From Pseudomonadota bacterium (lineage in GTDB: Bacteria; Pseudomonadota; Alphaproteobacteria; Rhizobiales; Xanthobacteraceae): a stretch of 64,000 nucleotides of DNA. The first letter of the stretch is position 1; each line of letters opens with the position of its first letter. Both the position numbers and the translations under genes were made by a program. The notes under the pieces are model-generated. The model was not told the DNA's origin and did not search any database. It saw nothing but the letters and a program-made list of their open reading frames with translations. Shown piece by piece: positions 54,208-63,188 of this stretch. The stretch covers positions 119,932-183,931 of the forward strand of contig JAFECJ010000004.1 of the NCBI GenBank assembly GCA_018242205.1. Reading direction: 5' to 3'.

Positions 54208-54630
54208 ATGTCCGCCCACGCGCCGGCTTACGCGACCGTCATGGAGGTCCATGACGCGTTTCGCCGCTCCGACTATTTCCGCATGGCGGCACTCTATGCG
54301 CGCGATGTCGAGTGGACGATGCATGCACCGGAGTCGATCTTTCCGGTCGGCGGTCGCCGGCGTGGCAAGGGCGCGGTCTTCCTGATGCTGCTGAACATCG
54401 GGCTGCATTATCGCTTCGATCGCTACGAGATCGAGGACGTCATCGCCGAAGGCGATTGGGCGGCGGTGGTTGCAGATGTGACCATTACGCAAAGAAGCAC
54501 GGGCAGGATCATTCGATGCCGGACGGCCGGCTTCAACCAGGTGCGCGACGGCAAGGTCGTGGCCTATCGCGGCTTCATCGACAGCTTCGACGCAGCCGAG
54601 CAGATTTTGGGCCGCACCATCGTGCCCTAG
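54208..54630 (+). CDS. SnoaL-like (NTF2-fold) protein, copy 1
   Basis: A 140-residue NTF2-fold protein: VMEVHDAFRRSDYFRMAALYARDVEWTMHAPESIFPVGGRRRGKGAV and a C-terminal DGKVVAYRGFIDSFDAAEQILGRTI. The conserved RRGK after the first strand and YRGFIDSFD are shared with the two paralogues to its right. It begins seven bases after gatA. The cavity residues could bind a small ligand, but no enzyme role is evident. Confidence 0.85.
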   Translation: MSAHAPAYATVMEVHDAFRRSDYFRMAALYARDVEWTMHAPESIFPVGGRRRGKGAVFLMLLNIGLHYRFDRYEIEDVIAEGDWAAVVADVTITQRSTGRIIRCRTAGFNQVRDGKVVAYRGFIDSFDAAEQILGRTIVP

Positions 54631-54851
54631 CAGATGAAGTGCGGCCGCAGTGTTATGATGAACGTCGCCGAAGCGCGAGCCTGGCTGGTCGCACTTGGTT
54701 ACTTCGCGTTGGCTATCGCGGTTGACCGCGGCCGCCGCCATTAACCTCAGGAGCAATTGGCCGCCGTTCCTGGCGCGCAGCAACTTCCCGTTACCGCAAC
54801 AAGACGATATCCCGCCCGTGCCCGAAGCGAATTCGTGGCGGGGGTTAGGCG

Positions 54852-55328
54852 ATGACAACAGAAGCGACGCGCGCAGCGCTCGAAGATCTCGTCGACGCTT
54901 TTCAGTGCGGCGATCACGAGCGCCTCGCGGCGCGTTACCACGACGACATCGACTGGCTGCTGTATGCGCCGATGTCGATCTTTCCGTTTGCCGGCGTGAG
55001 GCGCGGCAAGTCGGCGGTGCTGGCCAGCCTGCTGATCGTTTACCAGTCCTACCGGATCGAACGCTACAGCGTAGCGCTGACCCTCGTTGACGGCGATCGG
55101 GCGGCGTCGATCTCCGAGTTTCAGATGGTGCAGCGTTCGACGGGGCAGATCGTCACGCTGCAGATGGCCAGCTTTCATCGCTTCGAGGACGGCAAGCTGA
55201 TCGAATATCGCTGTTTCATCGACAGCTTCGATTCAGCCAGTCAGGCGCTCGGCCGCGACCTCGATGTGGCGCCGGCGAGCACGCCGTCGATACCCGTCTG
55301 GATGACGAAACCGCCCCGGGACTCCTGA
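54852..55328 (+). CDS. SnoaL-like (NTF2-fold) protein, copy 2
   Basis: A 158-residue paralogue of the genes on both sides. Key parts are LVDAFQCGDHERLAARYHDDIDWLLYAPMSIFPFAGVRRGKSAV and EDGKLIEYRCFIDSFDSASQALGRDL, with a Pro/Thr tail. A 220-base gap with no gene separates it from copy 1. Confidence 0.85.
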   Translation: MTTEATRAALEDLVDAFQCGDHERLAARYHDDIDWLLYAPMSIFPFAGVRRGKSAVLASLLIVYQSYRIERYSVALTLVDGDRAASISEFQMVQRSTGQIVTLQMASFHRFEDGKLIEYRCFIDSFDSASQALGRDLDVAPASTPSIPVWMTKPPRDS

Positions 55329-55441
55329 CCCGGCCGGCCGCGCGCGTCCCGGTACTTCAACCAAGGCGTGTCGTCATGGCGCTGGCGTCCCAGCGGCGAC
55401 GCTGTAAACTTCGGCGAAATGTGGACGGAGGCTTGATCGCA

Positions 55442-55891
55442 ATGCCACTCCAGCCGTCACAACAAGCATTGCAGAAGACCGAGCAGACACGGACCGCACT
55501 GGCCAACCTGCTCGGTGCTTTCACCGGCGGCGACCGCGAGCGGTTGGCCGCGTGCTACGACGACGACGTCGACTGGCTGTTCCTGGCGCCAGCGTCGGTC
55601 TTTCCCTTCGCTGGTAAACGGCGCGGCAAGGTCGAGGTGTTCAAGGGCTTCGCGACGCTCTTTCAGAGCTATCGCGTCACCGAATACTACGTCGAAGCCA
55701 TGCTGGCGGACGGCGACTGGGCCTCGACTTATTCCGTCGGCCAGATGCTGCAATTGTCGACCCAGCGTACGATCCGCCTCCGGACCGGCAATTTCTACCG
55801 GTTCCGCGACGGCAAGGTCATCGAATATCGCGGTTTTACCGACAGCCTGGATATCGTCGAGCAAGTGCTGGGCCGCGAGCTCGACTTCTAG
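55442..55891 (+). CDS. SnoaL-like (NTF2-fold) protein, copy 3
   Basis: A 149-residue paralogue: NLLGAFTGGDRERLAACYDDDVDWLFLAPASVFPFAGKRRGKVEV and DGKVIEYRGFTDSLDIVEQVLGRELDF. It is closer to copy 2 than to copy 1. The start is the ATG of MPLQPSQQAL; a start 22 codons earlier is possible but its sequence is Arg-rich and unlike the others. gatB begins 54 bases after it. Confidence 0.85.
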   Translation: MPLQPSQQALQKTEQTRTALANLLGAFTGGDRERLAACYDDDVDWLFLAPASVFPFAGKRRGKVEVFKGFATLFQSYRVTEYYVEAMLADGDWASTYSVGQMLQLSTQRTIRLRTGNFYRFRDGKVIEYRGFTDSLDIVEQVLGRELDF

Positions 55892-55945
55892 GGCGCGCGC
55901 GCGTCCATCTTGCCCGGCCCGCCCGCGGGCGGTACGGGTAGGGCC

Positions 55946-57415
55946 ATGAACGTGCAGCAGAAGCCCTCGAAATTCATCAAAGGCGCGACCGGCGACTGGG
56001 AAGTCGTCATCGGCATGGAGGTCCATGCCCAGGTCTCGTCCCGGTCCAAACTGTTCTCCGGCGCCTCGACCGAATTCGGCGGCGCGCCAAACAGCCACGT
56101 CTCGCTGGTCGATGCCGCCATGCCCGGCATGCTGCCGGTGATCAATGAGGAATGCGTCCGCCAGGCGGTGCGCACCGGCCTCGGTCTCAAGGCCAGGATC
56201 AACCGGCGCTCGGTGTTCGATCGCAAGAACTATTTCTATCCGGACCTGCCGCAGGGCTACCAGATCAGCCAGTACAAGCAGCCGGTGGTCGGCGAGGGTG
56301 AGGTCGTGGTCGATCTCGACAGCGGCGAGGCCGTCACCGTCGGTATCGAGCGCCTGCACCTCGAGCAGGACGCCGGCAAGAGCGTGCACGACCGCCATGC
56401 CTCGATGTCGGCGGTCGATCTCAACCGCTCCGGCGTCGCGCTGATGGAGATCGTCTCGAAGCCCGACATTCGTTCCTCGGAAGAGGCGATGGCCTACGTC
56501 ACCAAGCTACGCTCGATCCTGCGCTACCTCGGCACCTGCGACGGCGACATGGAGAAGGGTTCGCTGCGCGCCGACGTCAACGTCTCGGTACGCCGTCCCG
56601 GGGAGCCGTTCGGCACGCGCTGCGAGATCAAGAACATGAACTCGATCCGCTTCATCGGCCAGGCGATCGAGCACGAAGCGCGCCGGCAGATCGAAATCAT
56701 CGAGGACGGCGGCACGATCGACCAGGAGACCCGGCTGTTCGACCCGGGCCGCGGCGAGACGCGTTCGATGCGGTCCAAGGAAGAGGCGCACGACTACCGC
56801 TACTTTCCCGATCCCGATCTGCTGCCGCTGGAACTGAGCGAGGAGATGATTGGCACGCTGCAAGCGGCGCTGCCGGAACTGCCCGACGAGAAGAAGGCGC
56901 GCTTCATCCGCGAACTCGGCCTGTCTGCCTATGACGCCAGCCATCTGGTGGCGGAACGCGAGACCGCGGACTACTTCGAAGCCGTGGCGGCGGGGCGCGA
57001 TACCAAGCTTGCCGCCAACTGGGTGATCAACGAACTCAGTGGACGTCTCAAAAAGGAAGGCCACGACATCGCGTCCTCGCCCGTCTCGGCAGCGCAGCTC
57101 GGCGGCATCCTCGACCTGATCGGCGACAAGACGATTTCCGGCAAGATTGCCAAGGACTTGTTCGAGATCATCTGGACCGAAGGCGGCGACCCCCGCGCGG
57201 TGGTCAAGGCGCGCGGCATGGCGCAGGTGACGGACCTTTCCGCCATCGGCGGCATCGTCGACGATCTGATCGCCAAGAATCCCGACAAGGTCGAGCAGGC
57301 GAAAGCTAATCCGAAGGCGATGATGTGGTTCGTCGGCCAGGTGATGAAGGCGTCGGGCGGTAAGGCGAGCCCGCAGGCGGTTAACGATCTCCTAAAAACG
57401 AAACTCGGTTTGTGA
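55946..57415 (+). CDS. gatB: Asp/Glu-tRNA amidotransferase subunit B
   Basis: A 489-residue kinase/binding subunit that recognises tRNA and activates the acyl group. Signature [24 protein letters not shown] is followed by [31 protein letters not shown] and [17 protein letters not shown]-terminal YqeY-like tail is present. In this genome it is split from gatC-gatA by the three SnoaL-like genes. Confidence 0.97.
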   Translation: MNVQQKPSKFIKGATGDWEVVIGMEVHAQVSSRSKLFSGASTEFGGAPNSHVSLVDAAMPGMLPVINEECVRQAVRTGLGLKARINRRSVFDRKNYFYPDLPQGYQISQYKQPVVGEGEVVVDLDSGEAVTVGIERLHLEQDAGKSVHDRHASMSAVDLNRSGVALMEIVSKPDIRSSEEAMAYVTKLRSILRYLGTCDGDMEKGSLRADVNVSVRRPGEPFGTRCEIKNMNSIRFIGQAIEHEARRQIEIIEDGGTIDQETRLFDPGRGETRSMRSKEEAHDYRYFPDPDLLPLELSEEMIGTLQAALPELPDEKKARFIRELGLSAYDASHLVAERETADYFEAVAAGRDTKLAANWVINELSGRLKKEGHDIASSPVSAAQLGGILDLIGDKTISGKIAKDLFEIIWTEGGDPRAVVKARGMAQVTDLSAIGGIVDDLIAKNPDKVEQAKANPKAMMWFVGQVMKASGGKASPQAVNDLLKTKLGL

Positions 57416-58023
57416 TGCAGCATGAATGATGCGCGCTCGCCATCGGTGCGTGCGCGTATCGTCTTGCGTTGCATCCAAGGTCGCGGACAGACATCGCGAG
57501 CGGTATCCGTGGCGTCTCGTGCGACCGCAATCGATCTGCCGGCGAGCACGCGTGGCGTCGCGTTAGCGCGAATCACTCGACACCGATTCGCACGTTTTTG
57601 ATCGGTTTGGGCTTGTCGACACCGTTGCGCGGACGTTTTCGCTGAAATTTTTTTCACAGTGCGGCGGCGGCGTCTCCGACGATCCGAAAGCGTTTTTTCG
57701 GACACGCCGCACGCAAGAATATTTTTCCGTGGACAGAATTTTGCTCGCCGGAGGATGCGCAAAAAACCCTTATTTCATCGGATGTTTTTTGATCGACAAC
57801 GATAACGTCGTCTGATGGCGCAGGCTTGGTGATGTGAGGGTGAGAGCGGCGTCGTTGTCGCTTGCGATCACGCGAACCCGCAACGCGGTCGGCGCAGTTA
57901 CGCACACAAAACGATGGAGTCACTGTTTTTTTTTATGCGCTGGTGTAAACCAAATGTGGTGCAGGTCGATCCCCGACCGCACTAATGCGACACCCGCCAT
58001 TCTATATGGCTAGGAGGGCAGCA
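57416..58023. other. Long intergenic region after gatB
   Basis: About 600 bases without a supported gene. It holds a hairpin GCGAATC-N10-GATTCGC (57568-57591) followed by ACGTTTTTG that could end the gat transcript. A second hairpin TCCGAAA-GCGTTT-TTTCGGA lies at 57683-57702. A third, imperfect, GTGCAGGTCG/CGACCGCAC, is at 57959-57982. T runs occur at 57645 and 57926. The right part is presumably the leader of the small Lys-rich gene. Confidence 0.45.
57568..57599 (+). terminator. Possible terminator of the gat region
   Basis: GCGAATC pairs with GATTCGC around ten bases and is followed by ACGTTTTTG. It lies 150 bases after the gatB stop, so it would end a long 3' leader. Confidence 0.45.
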
Positions 58024-58092
58024 ATGGCTAAACGTAAGAAGAAGGCAGTGAAGGCGGCGAAGAAGACCAAGAAGCGGAAGAAGAAGCTCTAG
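58024..58092 (+). CDS. 22-residue Lys/Arg-rich peptide
   Basis: A very short gene with a strong AGGAGG eight bases before the ATG. The product starts MAKRKKKAVKAAKKTK and ends KKRKKKL; 15 of 22 residues are Lys or Arg, with Ala making most of the remainder. Such composition fits nucleic-acid binding, like the tails of H1-like proteins. It lies below a 600-base leader region and above a 17-base-pair hairpin. The length is below most gene-calling limits. Confidence 0.6.
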   Translation: MAKRKKKAVKAAKKTKKRKKKL

Positions 58093-58216
58093 GTCTAACG
58101 TCACTTCCCGGTCTTCGGCGTTGATGCGTTGAGGGCCGCGTCATTAGGGAGCCGGTGTGCATCAGGTGCGATAGCGTAAGCTTCGTTTTCCAGAGCACCC
58201 GGTTCCGGTGACATCA

Positions 58217-58255
58217 GAGGGCGTCGGCGAGACATCAAGTCTCGCCGACGCCCTC
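58217..58255. terminator. Seventeen-base-pair perfect hairpin
   Basis: GAGGGCGTCGGCGAGAC (58217-58233) is exactly complementary to GTCTCGCCGACGCCCTC (58239-58255), with the loop ATCAA. A short CGACTTTTAG follows. It lies between the small Lys-rich gene and the convergent PsiF-like gene. It is either a strong terminator or a structural RNA element. Confidence 0.65.
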
Positions 58256-58329
58256 CGACTTTTAGGGGTCGCCCTGTCTTCAGGGACGCGCTTCAGGTGC
58301 CGCGGTGCCGAGTGCCGCCAGTCCACGGA

Positions 58330-58620
58330 TCAGGTGGCCGCCGCCTTGAGCCGCTTGTTGCATGCGCTCCAGTACTGCGGCCATTTCATTCCTTTCTCGA
58401 CCTTGCCAGCGGCCTTGGTGGCCTTCCATTCGGCGGCGCATTTCTTCATGCGTTCGCGCGCGGCGATCTGACCCGGGGTCAGAGCGCGTTTGGGCTTTGC
58501 GGTCGTCGTTGCCGCTGTCGTGGCGGCGGTTTGCGCCGCAGCCGACCCGGCAGAAGCCAGACTCGTTGCGACGATGACCGCTGCCATCGCCATCGTAAGC
58601 CCGGTCTTGAACCTCAACAT
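58330..58620 (-). CDS. PsiF-like small exported protein
   Basis: A 96-residue protein with signal peptide (MAMAAVIVATSLASAGSAAA) and a mature part with one PsiF-like unit (ERMKKCAAEWKATKAAGKVEKGMKWPQYWSACNKRLK). PsiF proteins carry CxxxAxxxxLxGxxRxxFxxxC repeats; here two Cys frame the unit. In E. coli psiF responds to phosphate starvation, but no Pho box was looked for successfully here. GGGAGGA precedes the ATG. Confidence 0.75.
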   Translation of the reverse strand: MLRFKTGLTMAMAAVIVATSLASAGSAAAQTAATTAATTTAKPKRALTPGQIAARERMKKCAAEWKATKAAGKVEKGMKWPQYWSACNKRLKAAAT

Positions 58621-58849
58621 GACTTCCTCCCGTGAAATGGTGTTGGCCTCCATCTGGCGCGCGCAACGTCACGACTTGCCGGTGCGCGCGTCTACAACCC
58701 AGAGGCTGCATACTAACTAATCTCAGTTGTGACAGTCCAGATACACAGCGAAAGATTGTGACACGAACGCGTTAAGCGAAACGCTGTTCGGTTGCGGTTT
58801 GCATCCCGCGTCCTAGAAGGGAGCGACAATCTGGTTCGGGGGCTGTGAC

Positions 58850-59686
58850 ATGGCGCGTTTTACCCAACAAAGCGGCGGCAAGCGCAAGGCCGGTCGTGCC
58901 GCAGCGCCGCTGCCGCGCCCGGGATCGAAGGGCAAAGGTCTGGCGGCGGCCAAGCATCGTATTGCGCCGAAGGCTGCCGCCCCGCGCGATGGCGAGAGGC
59001 CGATCGAACTCTATTACTGGCCGACTTCGAACGGGTTCAAGATTTCGATCATGCTCGAGGAGTGCCGGCTGCCTTATGTCGTCAAGCCGGTGAACATCGC
59101 CAAAGGCGAGCAGTTCGATCCAGGGTTCCTCGAGATTTCACCCAACAACCGCATCCCCGCGATCGTCGATCCGGATGGACCGGGCGGACGTCCGATGTCG
59201 ATTTTCGAGTCCGGTGCGATCCTGCAGTATCTCGGCCGCAAGACCGGCAAGTTCTATCCCAAGGACGAACGCGGCCGCGCCGAAGTCGATCAATGGCTGT
59301 TCTGGCAGGTCGGTGGCGTCGGGCCGATGGCGGGGCAGGCCAACCACTTCAAGAATTACGCGCGCGAGAAGATCCCTTATGCCATCGCGCGCTATGTCGA
59401 CGAGGTGAACCGGCTCTATGGTGTGATGAACAAGCGGCTGGCGAGCCGCGATTTCATCGCCGGGCGATATTCGATCGCCGACATGGCGCTGATCGGGTGG
59501 GTCAATGGCTGGCAGCGGCAAGGTCAGGACATCGACCAGTTTCCGCATCTGAAGCGCTGGATCGCGCGGATGAAGGCCCGTCCGGCGGTCGCGCGCGGCA
59601 TGGCACTGGGCGAGGAACTGCGCCAGGGCGTCGACATGAAGAACCCCAAGGTGCAGGCGGTGCTGTTCGGCCAGCGCGCCCGGTAG
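58850..59686 (+). CDS. Glutathione S-transferase (YfcG/Ure2p-like) with basic N-terminal extension
   Basis: A 278-residue protein. Residues 1 to about 50 are a Lys/Arg/Ala/Gly-rich extension before the thioredoxin-like domain, which starts IELYYWPTSNGFKISIMLEECRLPYVVKPVNIAKGEQF. NRIPAIVDPDGPGG and SIFESGAILQYLG complete the glutathione site. The TSNGFKI motif resembles YfcG (TPNGHKI), a disulphide reductase. The all-helical C-domain ends near residue 265. The extension is absent from usual relatives. Confidence 0.85.
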   Translation: MARFTQQSGGKRKAGRAAAPLPRPGSKGKGLAAAKHRIAPKAAAPRDGERPIELYYWPTSNGFKISIMLEECRLPYVVKPVNIAKGEQFDPGFLEISPNNRIPAIVDPDGPGGRPMSIFESGAILQYLGRKTGKFYPKDERGRAEVDQWLFWQVGGVGPMAGQANHFKNYAREKIPYAIARYVDEVNRLYGVMNKRLASRDFIAGRYSIADMALIGWVNGWQRQGQDIDQFPHLKRWIARMKARPAVARGMALGEELRQGVDMKNPKVQAVLFGQRAR

Positions 59687-59777
59687 GGCGGGGCGTGCGC
59701 CTCGCTAGCGCGCCGGGCAGCAAAAAGCCGACCGCGGTCGGCGGCCGGCTGTTGATCGCCTGATTTGACGCGCGCGC

Positions 59778-60233
59778 TCAGTCGGCGCGGGTCCAGGTCT
59801 GGCTCTTGCACAGAATACCGAGCACGCAGCCCTGCACGCGCATGGCATTGTCGCTGACCAGCGTGACATGGGCCTGATAAACCTTGCCGTCGTCGGCATT
59901 GTAGATTTGCCCCGACCACTTGTTGTCGCCGTCCGGCTTCATGCCCTGAACGACCTGGACGCCGAGCAGCGGGCGCGCCCGCTTCGAGGCATCGGCGTTG
60001 CGCTTGTCGGTCTTCGGCTGACCGGTCGCCTTGTCGATCGGCTCATTGAGCCAGACCACCTTGCCGCACAATTTGCCGCCGCAGTCGCTGACGCGGACTT
60101 TGGTGCCGCCGTCGGCCGAAAGCCAGGTGCCGGTCACGGGCATCGTGGCCTGCGCCACGGCCATCAGGGACAATCCGAAGAGAGCGGCCACGATCGATGC
60201 GATCAAGGCCGGTTGGAAACGCGGAAGTCTCAT
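59778..60233 (-). CDS. DUF2147 family exported protein
   Basis: A 151-residue protein with signal peptide (IASIVAALFGLSLMAVAQA) and the DUF2147 pattern: GTWLSADGGTKVRVSDCGGKLCGKVVWLNEP, then PLLGVQVVQGMKPDGDNKWSGQIYNADDGKVYQAHVTLVSDNAMRVQGCVLGILCKSQTWTR. Four Cys likely pair in two disulphides. The family is a small beta-barrel of unknown function. GAAAGG sits before the ATG. Confidence 0.9.
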   Translation of the reverse strand: MRLPRFQPALIASIVAALFGLSLMAVAQATMPVTGTWLSADGGTKVRVSDCGGKLCGKVVWLNEPIDKATGQPKTDKRNADASKRARPLLGVQVVQGMKPDGDNKWSGQIYNADDGKVYQAHVTLVSDNAMRVQGCVLGILCKSQTWTRAD

Positions 60234-60617
60234 TGCTGCCTTTCGAAGATGTGTCTTTGTTTCGCTTGATGTTCGCTCGTTATAGGACCGGCGCGCACCT
60301 CGTTTCACGACGCGCGACGCCTCTCGTCATATAACTGCAACATTGGGAAATGGTTACCCGCGCGCCAATCAAATCAGTTAGCGCTTTGTTGCGCGGGGTA
60401 CCGATTGCCATGAAACGCCAGCAATTATGGGCATTTTGCGGCATATCGGCAGATTTTCGCCGTATTGTTCACGCCCGATTTACGCTGATACTTAAACTGC
60501 CATTCAAATTTTCTCCCGAAGATCGGTCCCGCGCATGCCAGACAAACCGGCACGCAACAGGGACGCGAATTTCACGGTCCGGCCGACCAACGGCCGCCGA
60601 ACAGACGGGAGTTAGAC

Positions 60618-60902
60618 ATGGTCAATCTCGCGATTGTCACAGAAGGCTACGAACCGGCCGATGCGGAAAGCTGCTTCAACCTCGGCATGATCCATTCGTC
60701 CGGGGCCGGCGTGCCGGTCGATCTGATCGAGGCGCACAAGTGGTTCAACATCGCGGCGATGCGCGGTCATCGCGAAGCCGCGCAATTGCGCCGCGAGGTC
60801 GCCGACCAGATGGCGGACAGTGAAATCGGTTGCGCGCAACGCGCCGCCCGCGACTGGCTCAAGCTGCACCAGCCGCCAGTGCCGGTCCGCATCGCGGCTT
60901 AA
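60618..60902 (+). CDS. Sel1-repeat protein
   Basis: A 94-residue protein with one or two Sel1-type repeats: DAESCFNLGMIHSSGAGVPVDLIEAHKWFNIAAMRGHREAAQLRREVADQM. Sel1 repeats mediate protein contacts. The N-terminus (MVNLAIVTEGYEPA) is not a signal peptide. GGGAGTT precedes the ATG. The gene ends four bases inside the convergent TPR gene. Confidence 0.8.
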   Translation: MVNLAIVTEGYEPADAESCFNLGMIHSSGAGVPVDLIEAHKWFNIAAMRGHREAAQLRREVADQMADSEIGCAQRAARDWLKLHQPPVPVRIAA

Positions 60903-62575
60903 GCGTCGACGTCGCCGTTCAACGCGTCGCGCAAGGCCGCGACGACGGCCGGCCAATCGCCGATGGCGGGTTGGCGGAATAGACGCGCCTGCGGATACCA
61001 GGGGCTGTGCGCGCCGGTGAGTGTCCAGCGCCAGTCGGGCGTGAACGGCAGCAGCACCCATGTCGGGCGGCCCATCGCGGCGGCGAGGTGGGCGACCGAT
61101 GTGTCGACCGCGATCACCAAGTCGACCAACGACAGTACGGCCGCGGTGTCGGCCATGTCGGCGAATTGTTCGCCGAGATGCGTGACGTTGCGGTGCCGCG
61201 CCAGCAGGTCCGCATCGGAGTCGCGCAATTCATGCTGGATGCTGACGAACGATACACCCTCCTGCGCCAGCAGCGGCTCGAGCGTCGCCAGCGGGATCGA
61301 GCGGTTCGTATCGTTGATGTGATGGACGTGGCCGGCCCAGGCCAGCGCCACGCGCTTGCCGGGCAATACATCGATCGCAGGACGCCATTTCGTTACCCGT
61401 TCGGGATCGGCGGCAACGTAAGGGATCGGCGCCGGCACATTGGCGGCAGTGGTCTTCAGCGCCAATGGCAGACTGCCAAGCGGGCATTGTACGTCGTAAG
61501 CGGGAAGCGCTTCGCCGCGCGCATGGCATGACGCGATGGCGGGCAGATTGGTCAGCAGCGTTTTCAATTCGGGCTGCACTTCGAGAATGACGCGACCGCC
61601 GCTGCCGGCCAGCATCGAAGCGTAACGGGCGAATTGAATGGTGTCGCCGAGGCCCTGTTCGGCGTGGAGCAGGATGGCCTTGCGCCCGAGCGGAAATTCG
61701 CCGACCCAGAGCGGACGGCCATAGCCGCGACGCCGGTCGGTGACGCCGGTCCGTTTCCACCGCCACTCGTATTCCGCCAAGCCTTGTTCGAGTTTGCCCA
61801 GCGCCAGCAGGGTCAGGGCCAGGTTGAAATGCGCGTCGGCATAGTCCTTGTCGAGGCCGATGGCCTTGCCGAAGCTGGCCGCCGCGTCGTCATGACGGTT
61901 GAGCATTTCCAGCGCGCGGCCACGGTTATTCCAGGCCAGCTTATGCTCCGGCAGGGTGGCGACGGTGCGCTCCAGATCAGCCAGGGCCTCGGTGGGTTTT
62001 CCGAGCTGCAGGAAAGCGCTGCCGCGATTGTAGAGCAGGGTGGGATTGCCGGGCGCCAGCAGCAGCGCCGCGTTGAAATCGCCGAGCGCGTCGGCCTGGC
62101 GCCCAAGTTCGGCCTTGGCGACACCGCGATTGAGCAGTGCAGCCGCGTTCGATGGCTCGCGCGCGATCACCGCGTCGAGACTGGCGAGCGCGTCCTGCGG
62201 ACGCTTCATGCTCAGCAGGGCTGAGGCGCGATTGAGCTGCGTTTGCGTGTCATGCGGATTGATGCGCAGCGCCTTGTCGAGACAATCGAGCGCTTCGGCA
62301 TCGCGCTTAAGCGCGTGCAACACGTTGGCGAGGTTGACCAGCGCGTCGGCCGCGCCCGGATTGAGTTTGACCGCGGCGGTGAGCAGGCGCAGCGCTTCGC
62401 CCATCTTGCCGGTTTGCGCTTTGATGGCGCCGAGAAGGTTCAAGGCATCGAAATTGTCGGGAACTGCCTTCAGCGCCCGTGCGTAGAGCTTCTCCGCCTC
62501 GTGCAGGCGTCCCTCGCGATGCAGGCGGAGGCCGTCTTGAAGCGTCTGCCCTAAATCGAAACGCGATGCTGGCAC
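60899..62575 (-). CDS. TPR protein with glycosyltransferase-family-9-like C-terminal domain
   Basis: A 558-residue protein. Residues about 1-280 are seven or eight tetratricopeptide repeats, such as DNFDALNLLGAIKAQTGKMGEALRLLTAAVKLNP. The C-terminal 270 residues resemble ADP-heptose/O-GlcNAc-type GT-B enzymes: ILLHAEQGLGDTIQFARYASMLAGSGGRVILEVQPEL, GKRVALAWAGHVHHINDTNRSIPLATL and VDTSVAHLAAAMGRPTWVLLPF. It may glycosylate proteins or envelope components. No signal peptide is present. Confidence 0.85.
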   Translation of the reverse strand: MPASRFDLGQTLQDGLRLHREGRLHEAEKLYARALKAVPDNFDALNLLGAIKAQTGKMGEALRLLTAAVKLNPGAADALVNLANVLHALKRDAEALDCLDKALRINPHDTQTQLNRASALLSMKRPQDALASLDAVIAREPSNAAALLNRGVAKAELGRQADALGDFNAALLLAPGNPTLLYNRGSAFLQLGKPTEALADLERTVATLPEHKLAWNNRGRALEMLNRHDDAAASFGKAIGLDKDYADAHFNLALTLLALGKLEQGLAEYEWRWKRTGVTDRRRGYGRPLWVGEFPLGRKAILLHAEQGLGDTIQFARYASMLAGSGGRVILEVQPELKTLLTNLPAIASCHARGEALPAYDVQCPLGSLPLALKTTAANVPAPIPYVAADPERVTKWRPAIDVLPGKRVALAWAGHVHHINDTNRSIPLATLEPLLAQEGVSFVSIQHELRDSDADLLARHRNVTHLGEQFADMADTAAVLSLVDLVIAVDTSVAHLAAAMGRPTWVLLPFTPDWRWTLTGAHSPWYPQARLFRQPAIGDWPAVVAALRDALNGDVDA

Positions 62576-62676
62576 GCTGGTTCTTCACACGCTGACATGC
62601 GCGCTTGCACGGCGCGGGGATCGGTCCGCAATCGCGGAGGCGCGAGGTTTTGTCAACCGGCGCGACCGGGTGCGTT

Positions 62677-62943
62677 TCAGCGCTGCCGGCTACGGCGCTT
62701 GGGCCGTGGCTCGGAGACGGGGGCGTTGTAGGCGGGATTCTGCATGCACATGCCGCCGAGCCCGCTGAGTGCCGCGCGGCATTGGACCGGTGTGCTGAAA
62801 CCGCAATTGGTCGCGCCGACGAGGCGTTCGCTGTAAACGGCGCACCAGGGATAGATGATCTCCGCGGCGGCCGGTCTTGGCGACGAGAGGAGGGCGCCGG
62901 CGATCAAGAGCGTCGTCGAAATCCAGGCTTTACCGATCCGCAC
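62677..62943 (-). CDS. DUF3551 family exported protein
   Basis: An 88-residue protein with signal peptide (AWISTTLLIAGALLSSPRPAAA). The mature part has the family block YPWCAVYSERLVGATNCGFSTPVQCRAALSGLGGMCMQNPAY with four Cys, then a basic tail. The start is a GTG with GGAG nine bases before it; an ATG 28 codons upstream would add a non-signal leader. DUF3551 genes are frequent in Bradyrhizobium relatives and of unknown function. Confidence 0.85.
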   Translation of the reverse strand: MRIGKAWISTTLLIAGALLSSPRPAAAEIIYPWCAVYSERLVGATNCGFSTPVQCRAALSGLGGMCMQNPAYNAPVSEPRPKRRSRQR

Positions 62944-63094
62944 CGCAGGGCACTCCGTTCGATTGCGATTATCGCCGTTCCAGTCGCCGCTCGCGGCCGG
63001 ACCGCCTCCCGCAAGGGACATGCGCAATATAGGGGGCGCGAGGTCTTCGTGCGAATTGACGGGCTAGGCCCGGTTCTGTACGCCATTGCGCGTC

Positions 63095-63188
63095 GGAGCT
63101 GTGGCCGAGTGGCTGAAGGCGGCGGTTTGCTAAACCGTTATACGCTTGTAAAGGCGTATCGAGGGTTCGAATCCCTCCGGCTCCGCCA
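63095..63188 (+). tRNA. tRNA-Ser (anticodon GCU)
   Basis: A class II tRNA with acceptor stem GGAGCTG/CGGCTCC, D-arm GCCGAGTGGCTGAAGGC, anticodon stem CGGTTTGCTAAACCG with GCT, a long variable arm TACGC...GCGTA, T-arm GAGGGTTCGAATCCCTC, discriminator G and encoded CCA. It reads AGC/AGU. TTGACG at 63056 followed 17 bases later by TACGCC is a weak promoter candidate. Confidence 0.97.
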
